Source: Allosphingosinicella sp042666435 (GTDB taxonomy: Bacteria; Pseudomonadota; Alphaproteobacteria; Sphingomonadales; Sphingomonadaceae). Taken from it: a DNA stretch of 64,000 nt. The position numbers and the translations under genes were made by a program. The DNA lies in assembly GCF_042666435.1 (NCBI RefSeq), contig NZ_JBHTDC010000001.1, forward strand, positions 62,001-126,000, in the 5' to 3' direction. Shown in pieces: positions 37,034 through 44,389 of the stretch; position 1 is the stretch's first letter; each line of letters begins with the position of its first letter. Below the pieces are notes generated by a model that was not told where the DNA came from, made no database searches, and saw only the letters and a program-made list of their open reading frames with translations.

Positions 37034-37561
37034 ATGGGACAACCCTATGTCGGCGAGATACGCATGTTCGCGGGCAGTTTCGCGCCCAACGGATGGATGT
37101 TCTGCGAAGGACAGACGCTGCCCATCTCCGAGAACGATGTCCTGTTCGAGCTGATCGGCACCACTTATGGCGGCGACGGGGAGGAGACGTTCAACCTGCC
37201 CAATCTCGCCAGCCGCGTTCCCATACACATGGGCACCGGCCCCGACGGCACGACTTACCAGCTCGGCGAGATGGCGGGGACGGAGCAGGAAACGCTGACG
37301 ATCCAGCAGATCCCCAGCCACACCCATCCGGGCCTCGCTTCAGCCACGGGCCAGGTTCAATCGCCCGCCAACGCCGTCCTCGCCACAGCCACCAGCGCGC
37401 AGACCGGCATTCGTATCTACAACACGACGACGCCCGACGTGCCGCTCCACCCTTCTGCCATCTCTCCGACCGGTGGAAGCCAGCCGCACGAGAACACCCA
37501 GCCGTTCCTGTGCATCAACTTCATCATCTCGCTGTTCGGGGTGTTTCCCAGCCAGACCTGA
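37034..37561 (+). CDS. Phage tail-collar domain protein (MdpB-like), copy 1
   Basis: Protein of 175 residues. The N-terminal collar domain shows GEIRMFAGSFAPNGWMFCEG, QTLPISENDVLFELIGTTYG and FNLPNLASRVPIHMGTG. The middle has the repeat QQIPSHTHPG, and the end is GGSQPHENTQPFLCINFIIS. This is the family called microcystin-dependent protein or tail fibre in bacterial genomes. It has no signal peptide. The three tandem copies (37034, 37601, 38183) share the start, the HTH motif and the end but diverge between. Known relatives are often encoded in triplets outside prophages; their function is not settled. Copy 1 keeps the Cys in GWMFCEGQ. Confidence 0.88.
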   Translation: MGQPYVGEIRMFAGSFAPNGWMFCEGQTLPISENDVLFELIGTTYGGDGEETFNLPNLASRVPIHMGTGPDGTTYQLGEMAGTEQETLTIQQIPSHTHPGLASATGQVQSPANAVLATATSAQTGIRIYNTTTPDVPLHPSAISPTGGSQPHENTQPFLCINFIISLFGVFPSQT

Positions 37562-37600
37562 GAAGCGGCCGCGCTTCTTCTTTCTCTTCGGAGACCGTCA

Positions 37601-38140
37601 ATGTCAGACCAGTTCCTCGCCGAAATCCGCATCTTCCCGTTCAACTTCGCGCCGACCGGCTGGGCGTTCTGCAACGGACAGCTGTTGCCGCTCTCGCAGA
37701 ATACGGCGCTCTTCGCCTTGCTCGGCACCTTTTACGGCGGCGACGGCAAATCGACCTTCGCCTTGCCCAACATGCAGGACAATGCGCCGATGCAGCCGGG
37801 CCAGGGCCAGGGGCTCAGCGAGCGTTTCCTGGGCGAGATGTCGGGCGTGGAGTCGATCACCCTGCTCCAGAGCGAGATTCCGGCCCACACCCATTCGATG
37901 ATGGCGCGCGGCGCGGCCGGGACGACTACCGACCCGCAAGGAGCGGCGCCCGCCAATATGAGCTGGCTCGCCGGCGCCTCGTTCGGTGCTGTCCGCGGCT
38001 ATTCGACCCAGGCGGCCAACACCCCGATGAGCTTTACGCTCGCGGTCGCGGGCGGGGGGCTGCCTCACAACAATATGCAGCCTTATCTCACGCTCAATTA
38101 CTGCATCGCCCTCCAGGGCATCTTCCCGCAACGGCCCTAG
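37601..38140 (+). CDS. Phage tail-collar domain protein (MdpB-like), copy 2
   Basis: Protein of 179 residues, a paralogue of its neighbours. Collar motifs are FLAEIRIFPFNFAPTGWAFC, NGQLLPLSQNTALFALLGTF and FALPNMQDNAPMQPGQG. The HTH-bearing part is LLQSEIPAHTHSMMARGAAG and the end is LPHNNMQPYLTLNYCIALQG-IFPQ. Length and domain boundaries match copy 1. No other phage structural genes are near, so it is not part of an intact prophage. It starts 39 bases after copy 1 and ends 42 bases before copy 3, consistent with one operon. The ribosome binding site is GGAGACCG-like. Confidence 0.87.
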   Translation: MSDQFLAEIRIFPFNFAPTGWAFCNGQLLPLSQNTALFALLGTFYGGDGKSTFALPNMQDNAPMQPGQGQGLSERFLGEMSGVESITLLQSEIPAHTHSMMARGAAGTTTDPQGAAPANMSWLAGASFGAVRGYSTQAANTPMSFTLAVAGGGLPHNNMQPYLTLNYCIALQGIFPQRP

Positions 38141-38182
38141 CCGCGCGGACCCGCTGCCGGTTGCATTTGAAGGAATCGTACG

Positions 38183-38719
38183 ATGTCGGAACCCTTCCTC
38201 TCGGAGATCAAGATCGTCTCCTTCAACTTTCCGCCGAAGGGGTGGGCATTGGCCAATGGCCAGTTCCTGCCGATCAACCAGAACCAGGCGCTCTTCTCGC
38301 TGCTCGGCACGACCTATGGCGGCAACGGCCAGACGACCTTCGCGCTTCCGAATTTGAGAGGCAGGGTGCCGATCCATTTCGGCGGCGCTCATGATCTCGG
38401 CGAAGCGGCGGGCTCGACCTCGGTCACGATCACCCAGCAGAACATGGCGGCGCACACCCATTTCCCGAGCGCAAGGAACGATATCGGCGACACCAACATC
38501 CCAACGTCGAACACGGTTCTGGCGCAGGCGGTTGCGGTGCAGCAGGATCAGAGCACCCTGCCGGTCAGCATGTACAGCAACAGCAATGTACTGGACAAGG
38601 TCCTCCACCCGGCCTCGGTCAGCAATGTCGGCGGCAGTCAGCCGCACAACAATATGATGCCTTATCTGACGCTGAACTTCATCATCGCGCTCCAGGGCAT
38701 CTTTCCCTCGAGGAACTGA
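38183..38719 (+). CDS. Phage tail-collar domain protein (MdpB-like), copy 3
   Basis: Protein of 178 residues. The collar region is FLSEIKIVSFNFPPKGWALA, NGQFLPINQNQALFSLLGTT and FALPNLRGRVPIHFGGA. The HTH part is ITQQNMAAHTHFPSARND, and the end is GGSQPHNNMMPYLTLNFIIAL with GIFPS. The Cys after GW(A/M)F is replaced by Ala-Leu-Ala here. The central loop (residues about 105-145) differs most among the copies, which is where a ligand-binding tip would be expected. Upstream of the ATG is GAAGGAATC. The next gene begins 127 bases later after a small hairpin. Confidence 0.87.
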   Translation: MSEPFLSEIKIVSFNFPPKGWALANGQFLPINQNQALFSLLGTTYGGNGQTTFALPNLRGRVPIHFGGAHDLGEAAGSTSVTITQQNMAAHTHFPSARNDIGDTNIPTSNTVLAQAVAVQQDQSTLPVSMYSNSNVLDKVLHPASVSNVGGSQPHNNMMPYLTLNFIIALQGIFPSRN

Positions 38720-38791
38720 TCTCCGCCGGCCCTTGCGCCGGTCGGTCATTGCTCCGAAATGAAGCTATCTCCCATGTCCGCTCCGGGCCTC

Positions 38792-38818
38792 GCTCTGCTA
38801 TGCCAAGTGCAGCAGAGC
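38792..38818. repeat. Hairpin upstream of the HAD-hemerythrin-DJ-1 gene
   Basis: GCTCTGCT at 38792-38799 pairs perfectly with AGCAGAGC at 38811-38818 across an 11-base loop, 28 bases before the ATG at 38847. It may be an operator or leader structure. Confidence 0.45.
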
Positions 38819-38846
38819 AAAGGCAAAATCGGGGTAGGGGCACGCC

Positions 38847-40604
38847 ATGGCAGGTCCGTCGATCAAGGCCGTCTTCTTCGACATAAAGGACACTCTGGGC
38901 TACGTTGACAGCCCCGGCCATCTGGTCACCTACAAGCCCTCGACTCGCGACCTTCTTGAAACGACCCGGGACATACTCGGACTCCGGATCGGACTTATTA
39001 CGAACCTGCCGGCCAACGTCAGCGCCGACATGGGCCGCAAGATGGTCGAGGAGGCGGGGCTGCTCGACTTCATCGGCCGCGACGACATCGTCATCAACCA
39101 CGACGCCGGCGCCGACAAGCCCGCTCCGGAGATATTCGCCTATGCCGCCGACAGGCTGGGGCTGAAGCCGGAGGAATGCCTCTTCATCGGCGAGAACTTC
39201 GCCGAGGTAATGGGTGCCCAGGCCGCCGGGATGCGCGCCCAGCTCAAGCCCTGCCCGCCGGGCCGCGAGTTCATGCTGAAGGCAGTGGCGGCCCGGCCTT
39301 CCACCGACAAGGATAGCGGCCGCCTCTCCGAATTGCTCATGGAGGAGGAGCATCTGATCGGCCGCCGGCTGGTCATCGCCGCCGCCGACATCGCCAGGAA
39401 GATCGGCGCCGGCGACCCGCCTCCGCTCCGCGCCATGGGCCTGCTCGTCTATCTGCTCGACGAATATATCGACCGCTACCACCATGCGGTGGAGGAGAGG
39501 GTGCTGCTGCCGCTCGCCTTCGCGATGGGCTTCCCGCCGGCCGAAGCCGCCTATGTGTTCGACGACCATGAGATGTGCCGCGGCTATTTCCGCGCATTGG
39601 GCGCGGCGCTCGATCGCCTGCGTGCCGGCGAGGCCGGCGCCGCCGCCGATTTCAAGGCCGCGCTCGACGGCTTCGTCGTCCTCTACCGCGAGCATGCCAG
39701 GCGCGAGAATGACGAGACGCTGCCGCAACTCGGCGCCTGTCTCGGCGCCTATGACGACGCCGTCATCGTCGAGCTGATGGCCCGCTTCGGCCCCGGAGAC
39801 CTCGGGCCCTGGCTGATGCTGATCGCCGACATCGAACGCGAACTGGACCTGAGCGTGGGAGGAACGGCAATGACCGAGATCAAGACCCTGGGCGTGGTCG
39901 CTTATCATCGCTGCGGCGAGCAGGACACGCTCGTCCCCTATGAGATATTGAAGCACACCGCGATGGTGCTCGCCGACAAGGGTAGGGCGCTGTCGGTCAA
40001 GCTCCTCCGCGTCGGCGAGGGTGACGGCCCGGTCGAGATGCAGATGGGGACGCGGGTGCTGCCGGACGGCGACCTGGAGCCGGAGGACATGTTCGACCTC
40101 CTCTTCGTTCCCGGCGGCCTCGGCAGCGGCGAGGCGAGCAAGGACGAGCGGATCATCGCCGCCGTCCGGCGCCACCACGAGGCGGGCAAGGTCGTGGCGA
40201 CCAATTGCTCGGGCATCTCGATCCTGCACCGCGCCGGCATATTGGGCGACACGCCGGTGACCGCCGCTTCCACCGTCGCCCGACGGCTCAAGGAGGAAGG
40301 CGTCAAGCTGATCGAGCCGCGCACCATGTGGGCCGGCAGCAAGGGCGGCACGATCTGGACGTCCGCGGGGGGCAGCGGCGTCCATGGCAGCACGGTGGCG
40401 ATGATCGCCCATTATTTCGGGCGCGAGGTCGGCCTCTATATCGGCATGGGCTGGGATACCTATCCCGCGCTCGGCGACCGCATCTTCGAGGAGCGCGGCC
40501 CCCAATATTACAGCTTCCCGGAGCTGGAGGCCGGCATCCAGGATGCCTTGGAGGATATGCTCCTGCCGAGGAAGGTGGCGCTCGCCGTCGAGGGCGCCGC
40601 CTGA
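38847..40604 (+). CDS. HAD-like / hemerythrin (HHE) / DJ-1-PfpI triple fusion
   Basis: Protein of 585 residues with three parts. Residues 1-155 are HAD-like: FFDIKDTLGY, LITNLPANVS, GADKPAPEIF and CLFIGENFAEVMGA. The second Asp of motif I is Lys and the late GDxxxxD motif reads GENFAEV, so phosphatase activity is doubtful. Residues about 165-335 look like a hemerythrin HHE domain: MEEEHLIGRR, YHHAVEERVLLPLAFAMG, FDDHEMCRGYF and YREHARRENDETLPQL supply His and Glu ligands for a di-iron site. Residues about 342-560 are DJ-1/PfpI with the nucleophile-elbow Cys in VVATNCSGIS near 453. An in-frame ATG at 39870 behind GGGAGGAAC could also start the DJ-1 part alone. The stop overlaps the next ATG by one base. 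Confidence 0.82.
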   Translation: MAGPSIKAVFFDIKDTLGYVDSPGHLVTYKPSTRDLLETTRDILGLRIGLITNLPANVSADMGRKMVEEAGLLDFIGRDDIVINHDAGADKPAPEIFAYAADRLGLKPEECLFIGENFAEVMGAQAAGMRAQLKPCPPGREFMLKAVAARPSTDKDSGRLSELLMEEEHLIGRRLVIAAADIARKIGAGDPPPLRAMGLLVYLLDEYIDRYHHAVEERVLLPLAFAMGFPPAEAAYVFDDHEMCRGYFRALGAALDRLRAGEAGAAADFKAALDGFVVLYREHARRENDETLPQLGACLGAYDDAVIVELMARFGPGDLGPWLMLIADIERELDLSVGGTAMTEIKTLGVVAYHRCGEQDTLVPYEILKHTAMVLADKGRALSVKLLRVGEGDGPVEMQMGTRVLPDGDLEPEDMFDLLFVPGGLGSGEASKDERIIAAVRRHHEAGKVVATNCSGISILHRAGILGDTPVTAASTVARRLKEEGVKLIEPRTMWAGSKGGTIWTSAGGSGVHGSTVAMIAHYFGREVGLYIGMGWDTYPALGDRIFEERGPQYYSFPELEAGIQDALEDMLLPRKVALAVEGAA

Positions 40605-41116
40605 TGGCCTGGGATGCGGCCTTCCGCCTGCCCCAAGGCGAATTCTTCTCGCCGGTGCAGATGAAGCAGATCGAGGCCCTTTTCCGCGCCATCCAGCCGC
40701 GCGACCGGAGCCGCGGCATCCCCGGCTCCGACGATTGCGGCGCCGCCCGCTTTCTCGACCTGCTCCTCCAACGCCCCGCGGTCGGCGGAGACGTGAAGAT
40801 CCACGACGATCTCGGCGCCTGGCAGGAGAGCTATCCGGTCTGGCTGGAGAAGCTCGACCAGGCGGCGATGACGCTGTTCGGCGCCGCGCTGGAGGCGCTG
40901 CCCGAGGAGAATGTCACCGCTTTGCTGCGGCAATTGGAGCAGCGCCAGATCGCTTCGTTCGGAACGGCCGCGGAGCAGCAGGCCGCGTTCGACACCATTT
41001 GGCGCCACTGTCTTCAGGGCTGCTGGTCCGACCCCCGCTGGGGCGGCAACCGCGACCGGATCATGTGGCGCTGGCTCGGCTATCTGCAGGAAGCGGAGCC
41101 GGTCCAGCTCGCTTGA
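40604..41116 (+). CDS. Gluconate 2-dehydrogenase subunit 3 family protein
   Basis: Protein of 170 residues. FFSPVQMKQIEALFRAIQPR at the start and QGCWSDPRWGGNRDRIMWRW with LGY at the end are the hallmark of the Gluconate_2-dh3 family (small subunit of GMC dehydrogenases). It normally binds the flavoprotein large subunit and helps its export or folding. The usual twin-arginine signal of secreted members is absent here, so this version is probably cytosolic. Its ATG shares one base with the TGA of the triple-fusion gene (TGATG), and the GMC subunit gene follows 12 bases later, so the partners are coupled. Confidence 0.88.
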   Translation: MAWDAAFRLPQGEFFSPVQMKQIEALFRAIQPRDRSRGIPGSDDCGAARFLDLLLQRPAVGGDVKIHDDLGAWQESYPVWLEKLDQAAMTLFGAALEALPEENVTALLRQLEQRQIASFGTAAEQQAAFDTIWRHCLQGCWSDPRWGGNRDRIMWRWLGYLQEAEPVQLA

Positions 41117-41128
41117 GGAGGGGGAGGC

Positions 41129-42907
41129 ATGACGGAGTTCGACCGACCGGACGCGATCATCGTCGGCAGCGGCGCCGGCGGCGCCACCGCCGCGCGGGCG
41201 CTCACCCAGCGCGGCTTTACCGTGGTCGTGCTGGAGAAAGGCGGCCCCAGCAACGCCGAGGACTTCATCCCGTTGGACGAGCTCCACTTCCTCGACCACA
41301 AGGCGCTGGTCCCGTCGAAGCGCGACGATCCGATGCTCTATGTCGACCTGTCCAAGGGCTCCGACGCGGCGCCCGAGGCGTCGGAACGGTGGTGGATCAC
41401 CCACATGGTCGGCGGCTCGACCAACCAGTGGGAGGCCAATCTCCCGCGCTATACCGAGCCGGATTTCGCCGTCACCCGCTACCTGCGCGACGTGCCTTCG
41501 GACGTCAGCATGGTCGACTGGCCCTGGACCTATCAGGAGTTCCAGCCCTGGTTCGAGCGCGCGGAATGGGATTGGGGCGTCTCGGGCGCCGCCCGTCAGT
41601 CGCCGGCGCAGGAGCCGATGCGGGCCGGCTATGATTATCCGATGCCGCCGATCCGCGAGCATGGCTCGTCGCCCTTCCTGCGCTTCGTCTTCAACAAGGC
41701 GGGCATGTACCCCTATCGCAGCCCGCGCGGCATCAATTCACGGACGAATGACGGCCGGCCCGGCTGCCCCTTCTGCGGCTATTGCCAGGGGTTCGGCTGC
41801 GCTTCCAATTGCCGGTCGGGCGCGGCCGATACGGTGCTGCGCAAGGCGCTTTCGAGCGGCCGCTGCGAGCTGCGCACCGGCCACAACGTCCTGCGCATCC
41901 TCCACGAGCCGGCGCCGGGCAGCGAGCGCGGCCACCGCGCGGTCGGCGTCGAATATGTGACTCACCCCGGCGGCGAGCCGCAGACGTTGCGCGCGCCGAT
42001 CGTGATCGTGTCCATCCAGGCGATCGAATCCGCGCGATTGTTCCTGCTGTCGGAAATCCCCAACGAGAACGGCCTCGTCGGCCGCTATCTGACCTACCAC
42101 ACCAAAGGCGACCTGGAATTCACCTTTCCCGACCAGCCGGTCTGGGGGTCGATGGATCCGACCTACCCCTATCAGCCGGCCACCTCGCTCGGCAGCCTGC
42201 AGCTGCGCGACCTCTACGTCATCAATGATCCCGCGGCGCCGGTGACCAAGGGCGGCAAATTCTCGATCTACGATCCGATCACGATCAACCCGCCCTTGAA
42301 AGCGCTCTACCGGACCGGAATGGCGCACGGCCCCAACCCGAAGTCCAGCCGCCTGTGGGGCCGACACCTTCAGGACAGGCTCGTGGAACTGCGGGAGAAT
42401 GGCGGCGTCTCCTTCTCCTTCACCGGGGAGACCATGTCCTCCCACGACAACCGGGTCGAGCTGGCCGACGGCGCGGACGGACGGCCCGAAAGGCGCGACC
42501 CTTATGGGCAGCCGGCCGCGCTCACTTATTACAAGCATCACGATTACGACGTCGCGCTCAGCAAGTATGCGCTCGACCGGGTCGCCGACATCGTCGGCAA
42601 CGCCGGCGGGATATTGCGCAGTCACCGGCCCCAGGGCCTGTCGAACCCCGGATACGGACACAATCACGGCACCTTGCGAGCGGGCCGGGACCGGGCGGCC
42701 TCGGTGCTCGACGCGGATTGCCAGTCGCATCAGGTGGCCGGGCTCTACGTCGTCGACGCCGCCTTCATGCCGACGGCCGGCGCGAGCAATCCGTCGCTGA
42801 CCATGATCGCCAACGCTTACCGCGTCTGCGACACCATTCCGAGGCCCGACGCGCCAGCGGCGAGGAAGATCGAGCCGGTCGTCGAATTCACCCGGATAAG
42901 CGCGTGA
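41129..42907 (+). CDS. GMC family oxidoreductase (large subunit)
   Basis: Protein of 592 residues. The FAD-binding GxGxxG motif is AIIVGSGAGGATAARALTQR (about 11-30). A Cys cluster CPFCGYCQGFGCASNC (about 214-229) resembles the Fe-S cluster region of FAD-dependent glucose/gluconate dehydrogenases. The active-site end has GYGHNHGTLRAG and DAAFMPTAGASNPSLTMIAN with the catalytic His and Asn. It should oxidise an alcohol or sugar-like hydroxyl, passing electrons to a carrier. There is no signal peptide and no cytochrome c subunit nearby. The start follows GGAGGGGGAGGC. The TGA overlaps the GTG of the next gene. Confidence 0.93.
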   Translation: MTEFDRPDAIIVGSGAGGATAARALTQRGFTVVVLEKGGPSNAEDFIPLDELHFLDHKALVPSKRDDPMLYVDLSKGSDAAPEASERWWITHMVGGSTNQWEANLPRYTEPDFAVTRYLRDVPSDVSMVDWPWTYQEFQPWFERAEWDWGVSGAARQSPAQEPMRAGYDYPMPPIREHGSSPFLRFVFNKAGMYPYRSPRGINSRTNDGRPGCPFCGYCQGFGCASNCRSGAADTVLRKALSSGRCELRTGHNVLRILHEPAPGSERGHRAVGVEYVTHPGGEPQTLRAPIVIVSIQAIESARLFLLSEIPNENGLVGRYLTYHTKGDLEFTFPDQPVWGSMDPTYPYQPATSLGSLQLRDLYVINDPAAPVTKGGKFSIYDPITINPPLKALYRTGMAHGPNPKSSRLWGRHLQDRLVELRENGGVSFSFTGETMSSHDNRVELADGADGRPERRDPYGQPAALTYYKHHDYDVALSKYALDRVADIVGNAGGILRSHRPQGLSNPGYGHNHGTLRAGRDRAASVLDADCQSHQVAGLYVVDAAFMPTAGASNPSLTMIANAYRVCDTIPRPDAPAARKIEPVVEFTRISA

Positions 42908-44388
42908 CGGAAGCAAGCGACACTCTCTTCCACGTCGTCCTCTACCGGCTCTCGGAGCAGACGAGCGACGCGCAGCTCGACCGGGTCGAGCGCGCCTTTC
43001 GCGATCTTCCGGGCACGGTCGAGGGCGTGGGCCAGGTCTGGACGGGGCGAAACGGCAGCAGCTCGCGCTTCGCCGCCGCCTGGGGGTTCGGCGTGGTCAT
43101 GACATTGTCGGACGCGGAGGCGCGCGACCGCTTCCTCGTCCACGAGGCGCATCGCGCGATCTCGGAAGAAGCGGCGGACGGTTTCTACGACGACGTGGCG
43201 GTGTTCGATCTGGAAATCCGACGAGGGGGAGACAATCCGATGGCCGATCGCAGGAAGCTCTTGGTGAGCCTGTTCAATCCCGAAGAGGTCCGGGCGGCGG
43301 TGGCGGGCGGCGCCGACATCATCGATTGCGAGGACGCGACCGCCAAGGTCGGCATGTTCAAGCCGCGCACCATCGGCGACATTGCGTTCGCCGTCAGCCA
43401 GAACGACCCACAGCGGCGACTCCGGATCAGCGCCAATATCGGCTTCGATCTGCGCCTCTACCAGAATGGTCCGAGCGGCCGCGCGGTGGCGCGCTCGCTG
43501 GAGGAAGTGCAGGCCAAGGCGGCGCAGGAGGCGCTCGGCATCGCCGCCGCGATGGACACCGGCGAAGGGCGACCCAACATCGTCAAGTGCGGCATAGACG
43601 GCCTGCCCAGGGACTGGATCACGCCGGTGGTCGAGGCCGTGAAATCGGCCCTGTCGCAAAGCTCGCGCTTCCAGAACCATCAGGTGATCTGCGGCATCTT
43701 GGAAACGCATCGCCCCGCCTGGGAGGCGCGCAGGGGCGACGCGACGGTGATCAAGAACCTGATCGCGGTGGGGCAATTCCATTTCGATCCGGAGGGGACG
43801 ATCGACATCAGGGACCACCTGACGCCGGAGCAGGCGGAAGCTCTCATGCGCGGCGTCACCGACAATCTTCGGGCCACCCTGGTCGAGCCTTACGATCCGG
43901 AGAGGCTCGACCTGCCGGCCGATGCCAAGGAACGGCTCAGGATGATGGTCGACCTCATCCGCGCGGGCGGCGCGGACGGCGTCATGATCGACACGCCGGT
44001 CCCCGCCAAGATGGCCAATATCTCGCTGGTCCGCCTGGCCGACAATCCCGGCGACCCGGAGCGGCTCGCCGATACCGGGACGAAGATCGGTGTGTTCGAC
44101 GTTTCGACGCTGCGCTGGTTCTCGGAATATTGCGCCTATCGCTTCATGGAGACCTGGCTTGCCGGCTCCATCAATGCCGAGCATGCCGCCGCGCTCTCGA
44201 AGATCGAGCATGTCGATGTCGTGCTGAACCGCGGCTCTTCGTCGGAGGCGCTCCAGAAGCTTTACCCAGCACTAGATTCGGAGGGCGCATTCGAGGACAT
44301 GGCCGACGCCCGCTTCAGCCGCCGCATCCGCGCGTCCAACGTCGCCGCGATGGCGGCCACTCTCGTACCCCGGCAGCAGGGAGGTTGA
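42904..44388 (+). CDS. Dabb domain fused to MfnB-like (DUF556) aldolase
   Basis: Protein of 494 residues from a GTG that overlaps the GMC stop (GTGA). Residues 1-100 are a stress-responsive A/B-barrel (Dabb) domain: FHVVLYRLSEQTSDAQLDRV, VWTGRNGSSSRF, VHEAHRAISE and VAVFDLEIRR. From residue 113 comes a 382-residue part starting MADRRKLLVSLFNPEEVRAA, with GGADIIDCEDATAKVGMF, RRLRISANIGFDL and IVKCGIDGLPRDW. This resembles (5-formylfuran-3-yl)methyl phosphate synthase (MfnB), which builds the furan ring of methanofuran from glyceraldehyde-3-phosphate, but the protein is about 140 residues longer. An ATG at 43240 behind AGGGGGAG could start this part independently. Whether one or two proteins are made is open. 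Confidence 0.8.
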   Translation: MTEASDTLFHVVLYRLSEQTSDAQLDRVERAFRDLPGTVEGVGQVWTGRNGSSSRFAAAWGFGVVMTLSDAEARDRFLVHEAHRAISEEAADGFYDDVAVFDLEIRRGGDNPMADRRKLLVSLFNPEEVRAAVAGGADIIDCEDATAKVGMFKPRTIGDIAFAVSQNDPQRRLRISANIGFDLRLYQNGPSGRAVARSLEEVQAKAAQEALGIAAAMDTGEGRPNIVKCGIDGLPRDWITPVVEAVKSALSQSSRFQNHQVICGILETHRPAWEARRGDATVIKNLIAVGQFHFDPEGTIDIRDHLTPEQAEALMRGVTDNLRATLVEPYDPERLDLPADAKERLRMMVDLIRAGGADGVMIDTPVPAKMANISLVRLADNPGDPERLADTGTKIGVFDVSTLRWFSEYCAYRFMETWLAGSINAEHAAALSKIEHVDVVLNRGSSSEALQKLYPALDSEGAFEDMADARFSRRIRASNVAAMAATLVPRQQGG

Positions 44389-44389
44389 A

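Noticed and set aside
37034..38719. Prophage remnant
   Set aside because: Only the collar domain is phage-like; no capsid, terminase, lysis or integrase genes are within the window.
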